Below are positions 24,580 to 31,797 of a stretch of 32,945 bases of DNA, in pieces. Each line of letters starts with the position of its first letter. The first letter of the stretch is position 1. Below the pieces are notes generated by a model. That model made no database searches and was not told where the DNA came from. It was given only the letters and a program-made list of their open reading frames with translations. The DNA comes from Clostridiales bacterium (lineage in GTDB: Bacteria; Bacillota; Clostridia; Christensenellales; Aristaeellaceae): contig SFFS01000025.1 in NCBI GenBank assembly GCA_004557805.1, positions 1 to 32,945 on the forward strand, read 5' to 3'. A program made the translations under genes and the position numbers.

Positions 24580-25182
24580 TTATTCGATGCCGAACGTTGG
24601 CAGAACAGCGGCGAGGAGGGTTTCGCTGTAGGCGAGAATCTCTTTATAGTCGTACCCGTACAGGCAGACCATGACGTTGATGCCCTCCATATACGTGATC
24701 AAATATTGATAAAACCTTGTGCCGTCTATATGAGCGGGCAGCAGGCTTTTGAATTTTTCGCTGACGTGATCGGTGTAATCGCGCGAACGCAGCGCTTCAG
24801 AAAGCGGCGCGTCGAAATGGCCGAACGTGCCCAGCTCGAACAGAACATGGATGTTGCACCTGTCGTTCTCGCTGTAGATGCGCTCGTGGTAATGGCGGAA
24901 AAACTGCATCAGTGTTTTTGGAGTGAAAGGCGCTGAAATCTGGTCAAGCTCTTCCAGCATGACGTTTTCATAATAGCGGGTTACGAAAACCGCAGTTTCC
25001 CGCAGCAGCGCTTCCTTACCGGAAAAATAATAATGAACCAACCCGGTTGCGACGCCTGCTTCATTGGCGACGTCGCGAATAGTCAGCACCGCGTAGGATT
25101 TTTTTTGCAGACAGCGGCACGCGGCTTCCAGAATTTGCTGTTTGCGTTGTCCGCGCTGCTCTTCGTTAACCACCCGCGCCAT
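24580..25182 (-). CDS. TetR/AcrR family transcriptional regulator
   Basis: A 200-residue regulator. The N-terminal three-helix DNA-binding domain reads RKQQILEAACRCLQKKSYAV, then LTIRDVANEAGVATGLVHYY, then FSGKEALL, with the usual TetR turn (ANEAGVATGLVHYYF). The rest is a variable ligand-binding helical domain with no recognised signature. AGGAGG 8 bases before the ATG at 25182 fixes the start. Its upstream region runs into the broken 5' end of the flavin/haem/molybdopterin gene on the other strand within about 35 bases, and no promoter with good spacing is visible there. Either its promoter lies inside that remnant or it was lost in the rearrangement. Its target genes are unknown. Confidence 0.9.
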   Translation of the reverse strand: MARVVNEEQRGQRKQQILEAACRCLQKKSYAVLTIRDVANEAGVATGLVHYYFSGKEALLRETAVFVTRYYENVMLEELDQISAPFTPKTLMQFFRHYHERIYSENDRCNIHVLFELGTFGHFDAPLSEALRSRDYTDHVSEKFKSLLPAHIDGTRFYQYLITYMEGINVMVCLYGYDYKEILAYSETLLAAVLPTFGIE

Positions 25183-25213
25183 GTCCGCCGCCTCCTTTTG
25201 CAAAAAACAGATT

Positions 25214-26878
25214 CGATGGAAGGCAGCGATTTCCGATGTGCAGGTGCTTTCGCACAGCGAAACGCTGGGCATCAGCGATCCGGCGATCGAGCAGATTCCA
25301 GCGGCGATTGTTGCAGCGAACAGCGCCGATGTGGATATCGTATCCGGCGCGACAAATACTTCCAGGGGGATCATCGCGGCGGTGAAGAACGCGATGGGCG
25401 CTGAAGCGGCGGCGGAAGAACCCGCCGGGAAGGTTCTGCAAAACGACGTATACGAACGCCGCGACGATATGGACGCGGAAAAATCGAGCGAGATTTATTA
25501 CGGCGGCGTTGCCGCCCGCCGGGAGAAATACGCTCCAGTCGTGCGCACGCTTGAAAACGGCGTGAAGGTGCAGCGCACGCCTTATGACGCGAAAGCGTTC
25601 AATAACAAGTATTATCGCGCGGATAGCCGCGGCTGCGGCGCCTGCCACGAAGATCTGGCGGAAAACCTTCGCAATATTGAGGATTTCCAGCAGGACGGAA
25701 ACGGCGGCTGGGCGCATACGGATATGCGCAACGAATTGGGCATTGATATTACGTATAACCAGTGCTATGTCTGCCATTATGAAAATGCGTATACGCATGA
25801 ATTCTCCACGGTTATCCATGCCACGCACGAGGACAGCGAGGCGTTCAAGGCGATGGGCGGCGATTGCTGGAGCTGCCATTTCGTCGATGAGAAATCGCAT
25901 GAGCTGGTGTTCTGGGATTTGGTGAAATATGACTATCTCGCGGGCATTACGCTGGTCAGCGACGTGCAGGGAGATTTTTCCTACGATCAGGATACGCTCA
26001 CGACGGATATCTTCTCGCTGAACAGCACTTACAGCGAATCGGATAAGCAGCGCCTGTTTACGCACTTTGCAGGTATCGATCCCGATCCGGAGCACGACGG
26101 TATTTACGAGCAGTGGGAGATCAATGTGAGCGGCGCGGTTGAAAACCCGACGGTGTTTACTTTGCAGGAGCTGATCGATAACGGGCCTTCCGTTACGGAC
26201 ATTGGTTCCTATATGTGCAACATCAACGGCTTTGGCGGCCCGCTGATGGAGAATTTCGAGTTTACCGGCATTCCGCTTTCGTGGATACTGGAGCAGGTAC
26301 AGCCGACGGAGGAAGCGAACGCGCTGAATATGGGCTGGCGCGGCGGCTACTGGTTTGAGTATCTTGAACAATTCCCGGCTTATCTGATTTACAAGATTAA
26401 CGGCGAGCCGCTCAGCTATTTCAACGGTTATCCCGTTATGCTTTATATTGACGACGGCTTTGCGGGACATGACAAGCAGCAGGTTACCAGCCTTGAAATC
26501 ATTTCGCTGCCTGACGATGAGCCCGGCGTGCCCGGCATTAACGGTCACCAGAAAGCCGACGGCAGCTGGATCAACATGCCGTGCGTCGGCATCTGCTACC
26601 TGAAAAACGGCCAGATTCTCCCGCAGGGAGAAGCGCATACCTTTGAAGGCTACGCGCATGCCTGTCAGCTTGGTATTGAGTCCGTTGAAATCTCGTTCGA
26701 CCGCGGCAAGACATGGACGAAGCTGGATACGTCGGATCCCAAGGATGGCCGCTGGGTCTATTGGCGCTTTACCTGGCAGCCGGAAGCCACGGGTTCGTAT
26801 ATCATCAGCGTCCGCGCGACTTCCAAGGCGGAATCGCTCGTTTCTCCGGTCAACGAACTGCTCTTTAACGTTCAGTAA
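25214..26878 (+). pseudogene. FMN-binding + triheme cytochrome c + sulfite-oxidase-like molybdopterin fusion, 5'-truncated
   Basis: The open frame continues for about 555 codons. First comes the C-terminal half of an FMN_bind domain (AAISDVQVLSHSETLGISDP, then DVDIVSGATNTSRGIIAAV), with the SGAT flavin-attachment motif at 25343-25354. Three CxxCH haem sites follow: CGACH (25634), CYVCH (25763) and CWSCH (25865). Next is a sulfite-oxidase-type molybdopterin domain (INVSGAVENPTVFTLQELID; SYMCNINGFGGPLMENFEFT, then GIPLSWIL, with the Moco-ligand Cys) and the Ig-like dimerisation domain ending at 26878 (VEISFDRGKTWTKLDTSDPK). The signal peptide and the first half of the flavin domain are missing: upstream of about 25214 the sequence is the TetR ribosome site and start. 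No start codon with a ribosome site is visible, so export and translation are doubtful. It would have been an extracytoplasmic electron-transfer reductase. Confidence 0.78.
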
Positions 26879-26891
26879 AGGAGACTGTCCC

Positions 26892-27536
26892 ATGAATAAG
26901 AAAACGCTTCGGGCTTTAAGTCTTATCGGCGGCGCAGCCGCCATGATGAACACCGCCGCCTCGGCGGACGTCAGCGTGAACGGCGGCGTGCTCGTGGAGA
27001 GCGAAGCGGCGGCATATGACAAGATTGCCAACATCGAGGGCAGCTTCCGCTTCAATCAGGATGTGATTTCGCCCGCTGATGAAATTTTCAACATCTTTGG
27101 CACCGTTACCACCGGCATGTGCGCCAAGCCAAACTTCGCCTTCGGCGAAATCGAAAAGGCCGACCTGTACGTCAGCGTCTGCGGCAAAATTGCGAAGGAA
27201 TATACCGTTTCGCTCAAGGATATGACCGCGCAGGAGCGCGATATGGTCTGCTCCTGCTCGATGGGTTCGTCCTTCGCGCAGACGACCATCACCGGCGTGC
27301 CCGTGGCCGATATTCTCCAGCTGGCCGATCTGGACGCGGACGCGAACGCCATCGCGTTCGTTTCCTCTGACGGCTATCGCAGGCCCATGCCGCTGAAATA
27401 CGTGCTCGATCACGGCGCGGTACTGGCTTATAAGGTAGGCGGCGGGGAAATCCCTACCGGCGCGCAGGTCTGGATGCCCGGCACCGTGGCCAGCTATTTC
27501 ACGCGCGACGTCGTCGATATCGAAGTCGCCGCGTAG
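26892..27536 (+). CDS. Sulfite-oxidase-like molybdopterin protein, ended early by an in-frame amber codon
   Basis: A 214-residue product. Residues 1-24 look like a Sec-type signal peptide (MNKKTLRALSLIGGAAAMMN, then TAASA); no twin-arginine motif is seen, which is odd for a cofactor enzyme that normally folds before export. The core matches the sulfite-oxidase-like molybdopterin domain: ADLYVSVCGKIAKEYTVSLK, MVCSCSMGSSFAQTTITGVP (candidate Moco Cys) and RRPMPLKYVLDHGAVLAYKV, then GGGEIP. A TAG at 27534-27536 stops it; the same frame then continues through a complete dimerisation domain to 27884 (separate entry). GGAG lies 13 bases upstream, immediately after the preceding fusion gene, so the two were one operon. 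Unlike that fusion, it carries no flavin or haem domain. Confidence 0.75.
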   Translation: MNKKTLRALSLIGGAAAMMNTAASADVSVNGGVLVESEAAAYDKIANIEGSFRFNQDVISPADEIFNIFGTVTTGMCAKPNFAFGEIEKADLYVSVCGKIAKEYTVSLKDMTAQERDMVCSCSMGSSFAQTTITGVPVADILQLADLDADANAIAFVSSDGYRRPMPLKYVLDHGAVLAYKVGGGEIPTGAQVWMPGTVASYFTRDVVDIEVAA

Positions 27537-27884
27537 CAGCAGGTTCCCGAAGTCGAGGCGATGCCCGACGAACAGCGCGCGAAGGTGTCCATCCTCAATC
27601 GCGCGGAGGGCGAATTCGCCGTGGGCGACCAGATCGCGTTCGAAGGCTATGCCGACGATTGCGGCGTGGCTATCGCGGCGGTAGAGTTTTCGCTGGATGG
27701 CGGCGAAACCTGGACCGCCTGCGAAACGCCTGAAACCAACGCGCAGAAGTGGGTTTACTGGAACTTCGCCATCGAAGCGAAGCAGGAGGGCTTCTTCAAG
27801 CTCGACGTGCGCGCCCGCGCAGCCGACGGCACCGTGTCGCCGCTGGCCTCGTCGGTGACGTTCACGGTGGGGAAAGCGCTGTAA
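27537..27884 (+). pseudogene. Dimerisation domain of the molybdopterin protein, downstream of the amber stop
   Basis: In the same frame as the upstream part, the sequence after TAG reads QQVPEVEAMPDEQRAKVSIL and then the Ig-like Mo-co dimerisation domain, with VEFSLDGGETWTACETPETN and KWVYWNFAIEAKQEGFFKLD. It ends at TAA 27882-27884. The stretch parallels the end of the preceding fusion protein (RGKTWTKLDTSDPKDGRWVY). No ribosome site precedes the internal ATG at 27561. TAG CAG CAG at the break is best explained by a C-to-T change in a run of Gln codons. Confidence 0.75.
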
Positions 27885-27902
27885 AAGCAAGCTTCAGAAC
27901 AG

Positions 27903-27953
27903 AAACCGCCCCGTCGGATTGCGGCGAAATACCGCAGCCCGGCGGGGCGGTTT
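27903..27953. terminator. Bidirectional terminator between the molybdopterin genes and the MATE gene
   Basis: AAACCGCCCCG (27903-27913) pairs with CGGGGCGGTTT (27943-27953), with an inner TGCGG/CCGCA stem. It is followed by ATTGTCT on the plus strand and CTGTTCTG on the minus strand, and it serves both convergent units. Confidence 0.82.
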
Positions 27954-28019
27954 ATTGTCTGCTGCATGAGCGCTCTTTCAGCGCTCTGCGCTGAAAAATG
28001 GAAGAACCAACGCATTCCT

Positions 28020-29390
28020 TTACGCCTGCAGCGCCCGCGCGTGCGTGAGCCATGTGCCGCGCTTGTAGTAGACGACGAACAGCACGCTCGTGAACGCCCA
28101 GCTGGTGGGGTAGCTGTAAATCATCGCCGTCACATACGCGCCCAGCGAGTGCGCGACAGCGATCCACACGATGCGGAACAGACAGATGCCGCCCGCAACC
28201 ATGAGCATCGGTTTGAGCGAATCGCCCGCGCCGCGCATCGCGCCGCCCAACACGCAGATGAGCACATAGGTGAAGAAATACGGATATGCGCAGCGCATCA
28301 TCTCGCCTGCGGCGGCCACTACGCCCGCGTCGCTGTTGAACAGGCGGACGATCTGATCGCCGAAGACGAACAGAAGGCCGCTGAGCGCAAAGGAGAAGCC
28401 GAACGCCATCAGCGAGCAGGTGCGAATGCCCTGACGCACGCGGTCGAGCTTGCGCGCGCCGATGTTTTGCCCGGTGAAGGTGGTGATGGAGATGCCGAAC
28501 GCATCCATGACCATCCAGAACAGGCTGTCGATTTTGCCGTAGGCCGTCCAACCGGCGACGACGTCGGTGCCGAAGGCGTTGATGTTCGTCTGGATGAACA
28601 CATTGGAAACGGCGTACATGACCGATTGAAGCCCCGCCGGGAAGCCGATGCGCAGAATATCACCCAGCAGCGGCAGATCGAGCCGGATCTTGCGGAGAAT
28701 CAGCCGGTAGCTGTCGCGCGAACGGAGCAGAATGACGAGCAGAACCAGGCTGCTGACGGCCTCGGTTATAACCGTCGCCACGGCCGCGCCCGCCACGCCC
28801 ATCCGGAAGGCCTTTACGAACAGGATATCGAGCACTACATTGCACAGACAGCAGAAAATCAGCACATACAGCGGGCGGCGCGAATCGCCGATCGCGCGGA
28901 GAATGCCCGAGCCGATGTTGTAAATCAGCACGAAAATTACGCCGATAAAGTAAATGCGCATGTATGTCGTCGCGCCGCCGACCACGTCCTGCGGCGTGTT
29001 CATCATGCGAAGCCCGAGCGGCGTGAACAGATAGCCCAGCACGGAAAGCGCTACGCCGCCCAGCAGCGACATGGCGACGGCCGTATGTACGCTGCGCGAG
29101 ACGCCGTCTGGGTCGTTCGCGCCGTAATGCTGCGAGATGATTACGGTCGCGCCGCTGGAAAGGCCGACGAAGAAGCCGACAAGCAGGTTGATCAGCGTGC
29201 CTGTGGAACCGCCCACGGCGGCAAGCGCTTCCTTGCCCACAAAGTTGCCCACGACGATTGCGTCGGCCGTGTTGTACAGCTGCTGGAAGAACGTCCCCAG
29301 CACGATGGGAAAGAAAAACTTCAGCAGCTGCTTCCAGATCACGCCTTCGGTGATTCCGTTATGCAAATCCATTGCCTTTTCAGACCGCAT
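28020..29390 (-). CDS. MATE family efflux transporter
   Basis: A 456-residue membrane protein with about twelve hydrophobic helices in two homologous halves. The start region reads MDLHNGITEGVIWKQLLKFF, then FPIVLGTFFQQLYNTADAIV, then VGNFVGKEALAAVGGSTG, the classic MATE opening. The matching second-half element is GFPAGLQSVMYAVSNVFIQT, then NINAFG. MATE proteins export drugs or metabolites in exchange for Na+ or H+. The ATG at 29390 was chosen because a near-perfect promoter (29421-29449) lies just upstream, which excludes the longer frame starting at 29462. It ends 67 bases from a bidirectional terminator and forms a single-gene unit. The exported substrate cannot be told from sequence. Confidence 0.94.
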   Translation of the reverse strand: MRSEKAMDLHNGITEGVIWKQLLKFFFPIVLGTFFQQLYNTADAIVVGNFVGKEALAAVGGSTGTLINLLVGFFVGLSSGATVIISQHYGANDPDGVSRSVHTAVAMSLLGGVALSVLGYLFTPLGLRMMNTPQDVVGGATTYMRIYFIGVIFVLIYNIGSGILRAIGDSRRPLYVLIFCCLCNVVLDILFVKAFRMGVAGAAVATVITEAVSSLVLLVILLRSRDSYRLILRKIRLDLPLLGDILRIGFPAGLQSVMYAVSNVFIQTNINAFGTDVVAGWTAYGKIDSLFWMVMDAFGISITTFTGQNIGARKLDRVRQGIRTCSLMAFGFSFALSGLLFVFGDQIVRLFNSDAGVVAAAGEMMRCAYPYFFTYVLICVLGGAMRGAGDSLKPMLMVAGGICLFRIVWIAVAHSLGAYVTAMIYSYPTSWAFTSVLFVVYYKRGTWLTHARALQA

Positions 29391-29420
29391 AAACCCTTCT
29401 CCGTTGTTTGATGTGAAACG

Positions 29421-29449
29421 AGTATAGCCGCATAAGGTGGAAATGTCAA
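29421..29449 (-). promoter_or_regulatory. Sigma-A promoter of the MATE gene
   Basis: On the minus strand TTGACA (29449-29444) and TATACT (29426-29421) are exactly 17 bases apart, about 30 bases before the ATG at 29390. A near-consensus promoter without an evident operator suggests steady expression. Confidence 0.9.
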
Positions 29450-29542
29450 AGGTTTTTTGCACGTTATTTTTTCCTCGCGCAGGGCGCGGAAAAAGGCGGC
29501 GCGGCAGGCGAAAAACGCGCGCCGATTTTGGGGCGCGGGGAG

Positions 29543-29589
29543 ATCGAGAGGGCGGAAACCCTCTCGATATTCAAACGGATGCATCCGTT
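29543..29589 (-). terminator. Stem-loop and palindrome at the end of the ZIP transporter gene
   Basis: A perfect 10-bp stem (ATCGAGAGGG/CCCTCTCGAT, 29543-29568) lies 20 bases past the ZIP stop. The 16-base palindrome AACGGATGCATCCGTT (29574-29589) overlaps the stop codon itself. No T-run follows on the minus strand, so termination is uncertain. Confidence 0.4.
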
Positions 29590-30337
29590 ATCCCAGCGCC
29601 ACGTCGAGCAGCATCATCAGCGCAAAGCCGAGCGTCGCGCCAAGAGTGCCCGCGCGGGAGCGCGCTTCGGGCAGCAGATCGTCGACGGTTACCCAGATCA
29701 TCGCGCCTGCGGCGAAGGCGAGAACGACCGGCAGCGCCGGCGCAAGCAGCTGCGTCAGAAGCAGCGTGACGACGGCGGCCACGGGTTCCACCGCGCCGGA
29801 AAGCACGCCATAGAAGAATGCTTTGCCGCGCCCGCAGCCCGCCGCCGACAGCGGCATGGAGACGATTGCGCCCTCGGGAATGTTCTGAACGGCGACGCCC
29901 ACGCACAGTGCAAGCGCTTCTGCCGCGGCGATTCCGGCCGTTCCGGAGAGCATGCCCGCCAGCGCTACGCCCACAGCCATGCCTTCGGGAACGTTGTGCA
30001 GCGTTACGGCCAGCGACAGGCGCATGGATTTTCCGCGCAGCGCGCCGTCCGTCTCCGGCGCGAAGCGCCCTAAAACCAGCATTCCGGCGGAGCCGAGAAG
30101 AAAGCCGCCGGCGGCGGTCAGCCAGGCGGGGCGGCCTGCGGCGCGCGCCATTTCAATGGCGGGCAACAGCAGCGACCAGACCGACGCGGCCAGCATAACG
30201 CCTGCGGCAAAGCCCATCAGTGCTTTTTGCGGGCGGGGATGCATTTCGCGCCTGAGAAAAAACACGGCGGCCGCGCCGGAGGACGTGCCGAGAAAGGGAA
30301 TCAGAATGCCCAGCGCGGCATTCAGGGGATTTGGCAT
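29588..30337 (-). CDS. ZIP family divalent metal transporter (GufA/ZupT-like)
   Basis: A 249-residue membrane protein with about eight hydrophobic helices. The metal-site motifs of ZIP transporters are visible: SLAVTLHNVPEGMAVGVALA in the fourth helix and VGVAVQNIPEGAIVSMPLSA in the fifth, plus AVEPVAAVV and a final helix with MIWVTVDDLLPEA. The QNIPEG form in the fifth helix is typical of the GufA-like branch. It imports zinc, iron, manganese or similar ions into the cytoplasm. The start at 30337 has AAGGGAG 8 bases upstream; an in-frame ATG at 30355 overlaps that site. The gene stands alone, between the dehydrogenase terminator and the MATE promoter region. Confidence 0.92.
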   Translation of the reverse strand: MPNPLNAALGILIPFLGTSSGAAAVFFLRREMHPRPQKALMGFAAGVMLAASVWSLLLPAIEMARAAGRPAWLTAAGGFLLGSAGMLVLGRFAPETDGALRGKSMRLSLAVTLHNVPEGMAVGVALAGMLSGTAGIAAAEALALCVGVAVQNIPEGAIVSMPLSAAGCGRGKAFFYGVLSGAVEPVAAVVTLLLTQLLAPALPVVLAFAAGAMIWVTVDDLLPEARSRAGTLGATLGFALMMLLDVALG

Positions 30338-30387
30338 GAAAAGAACTCCCTTCATGGAGTATTCCTTTTCAGCCTATGCCGGAGCGC

Positions 30388-30425
30388 GAAAAAAAGCGCC
30401 GCGCCTCCGGAGGAGACGCAGCGCT
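30388..30425 (-). terminator. Intrinsic terminator of the dehydrogenase gene
   Basis: On the minus strand AGCGCTGCGTCTCC pairs, with small internal irregularities, with GGAGGCGCGGCGCT (30395-30425), and a run of seven T follows. It begins 13 bases after the dehydrogenase stop. Confidence 0.82.
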
Positions 30426-30437
30426 ATGAAGATTCGA

Positions 30438-31691
30438 TTACCAGTGCTTGAGCACGTATTCTTCCGCTTCGGTGCACCAAAGGCCCTTGTGCGCCTTGCA
30501 GATGGCGTCGAGGTCGCCGAAGCGCGGATCGGTTTCCGCAGCCTTGGCGAAATCGGAGATGGCCGTCAGCGGCATATCGATGTGCGTATAGATCAGCTTC
30601 TTGCCGCCCGGAATCTTGGGCAGGTTGAGGATGGTCTCGCGCGCGGCGTTCATGCCGCCCACATGCGTGATCATCACGCTCGGATCAAGCTGATGCGCGG
30701 CGGTCATGTCGAGGCACTCGCGCATATCGTCAAGATTGCCGCCGCTGGTGCCCACGACGTGATGGCTGCCGTAATGCACTTCATAGAAGTTGAACATGGC
30801 GGAGAACTTGCTGTCGGTCGGGCCGGCGAAGAAGTTCAGGCAGCCGTCGCGACCGAGAATGGCGTCGCCCTGCTCGACGACCTGGCGTACCGGCGCGAAG
30901 ACGAACACGTCGTTGTAGCCGTCGCCGCCGGCGATGTTCTTCAGCTCGCCGACCGGGTCTTCGCACTTGCCGGTGTTGACGTATTTGAGCGTGATGCCCT
31001 TCTTCGCGGCTTCTTCCACCGGGAAGAGGTGCTCGGCGCGCGCAAGGCGCGCATCGTCGATATCCGTCACCACGAACAGGGACGGACGGCGGTCGCAGTT
31101 GAGCAGATAGGCGATCAGGCCAAGACCCATCGGGCCCGCGCCGGCCAGCAGCGCGACCTTGCCGCCTTCGACAATGCCCATATCGTGCGTATACACGCCC
31201 GGGCGGGTGTGATAGTTCGCGTGCGCGCCGCCGATCAGGCAGCTCATCGGCTCGGCCAGGCTGGCCTTATAGTATGCGACGCCATGATAGTCGAGCAGGC
31301 AGCCGCATTCCATTACCTCGGCGGGCATGATGCTGTAGGTCATATCGCCGCCGCAGTAAGGGTAGCTGTATCCGGGGGACCAGAGGGTGCCCTTGTAGTT
31401 CAGCGCGGGCTGGATGGCGAACTTCATGCCGGGCTTGAATTTATCCTGATGGTTTTTGCCCACCTGGACGATGTTGCCGGCGTACTCATGGCCGACGATC
31501 GTCGGGTTTTCGGCCACGTTGTCCGGAACGCGCTTGTGGTTCGGGCCGAGAGAAGCCGCCTTGTAGGTGGACATGCAGACGCTGTCGGAAATGACTTCGA
31601 CCAGAATTTCATCGTCCTTGATCGGCGGAAGCTCGAACTCTTCCAGACGCAGATCATTGACGCCATAGAGCCGCAAAGCCTTGGTTTTCAT
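30438..31691 (-). CDS. Zinc-type alcohol dehydrogenase family protein, L-sorbose-1-phosphate-reductase-like
   Basis: A 417-residue medium-chain dehydrogenase. The N-terminal catalytic domain has SDSVCMSTYKAASLGPNH (catalytic-zinc Cys), VGHEYAGNIVQVGKNHQDKF (His-Glu) and the helper segment ASLAEPMSCLIGGAHANYHT. The Rossmann domain has VALLAGAGPMGLGLIAYLLN and then FVVTDIDDARLARAEHLF. The four-cysteine structural zinc lobe of classic alcohol dehydrogenases is absent. This layout, the length and the motif SLAEPMSCLIG resemble SorE-type L-sorbose-1-phosphate reductases, which reduce a ketose phosphate to a hexitol phosphate; the substrate here is inferred. Codon use is strongly C/G-ending, as in highly expressed genes. 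GAAAGGA precedes the ATG at 31691, and the promoter at 31729-31757 carries a palindrome. Confidence 0.82.
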   Translation of the reverse strand: MKTKALRLYGVNDLRLEEFELPPIKDDEILVEVISDSVCMSTYKAASLGPNHKRVPDNVAENPTIVGHEYAGNIVQVGKNHQDKFKPGMKFAIQPALNYKGTLWSPGYSYPYCGGDMTYSIMPAEVMECGCLLDYHGVAYYKASLAEPMSCLIGGAHANYHTRPGVYTHDMGIVEGGKVALLAGAGPMGLGLIAYLLNCDRRPSLFVVTDIDDARLARAEHLFPVEEAAKKGITLKYVNTGKCEDPVGELKNIAGGDGYNDVFVFAPVRQVVEQGDAILGRDGCLNFFAGPTDSKFSAMFNFYEVHYGSHHVVGTSGGNLDDMRECLDMTAAHQLDPSVMITHVGGMNAARETILNLPKIPGGKKLIYTHIDMPLTAISDFAKAAETDPRFGDLDAICKAHKGLWCTEAEEYVLKHW

Positions 31692-31728
31692 GATGGAATC
31701 GATCCTTTCTTGTGGCGTTGATAGAGAT

Positions 31729-31757
31729 ATTTTACCACGCGGGCCGTGGAAAGACAA
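31729..31757 (-). promoter_or_regulatory. Promoter of the dehydrogenase gene with a palindromic operator in the spacer
   Basis: On the minus strand TTGTCT (31757-31752) and TAAAAT (31734-31729) are 17 bases apart. The spacer contains the inverted repeat CCACG-5-CGTGG (31735-31749), placed exactly where a repressor would block RNA polymerase. The binding protein is unknown. Confidence 0.68.
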
Positions 31758-31797
31758 CATGCGGCCGCTTTTTTTTGCCGGGCGAAGCCCGGAAAAA

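Noticed and set aside
27534..27536. TAG as a pyrrolysine codon
   Set aside because: There is no methylamine methyltransferase or other pyl-linked gene in the window, and CAG CAG directly after the TAG makes a Gln-to-stop mutation simpler.
31778..31790. GC stem with T and A tracts after the sensor kinase gene
   Set aside because: On the minus strand the T-run comes before the stem and the A-run after it, the reverse of an intrinsic terminator.
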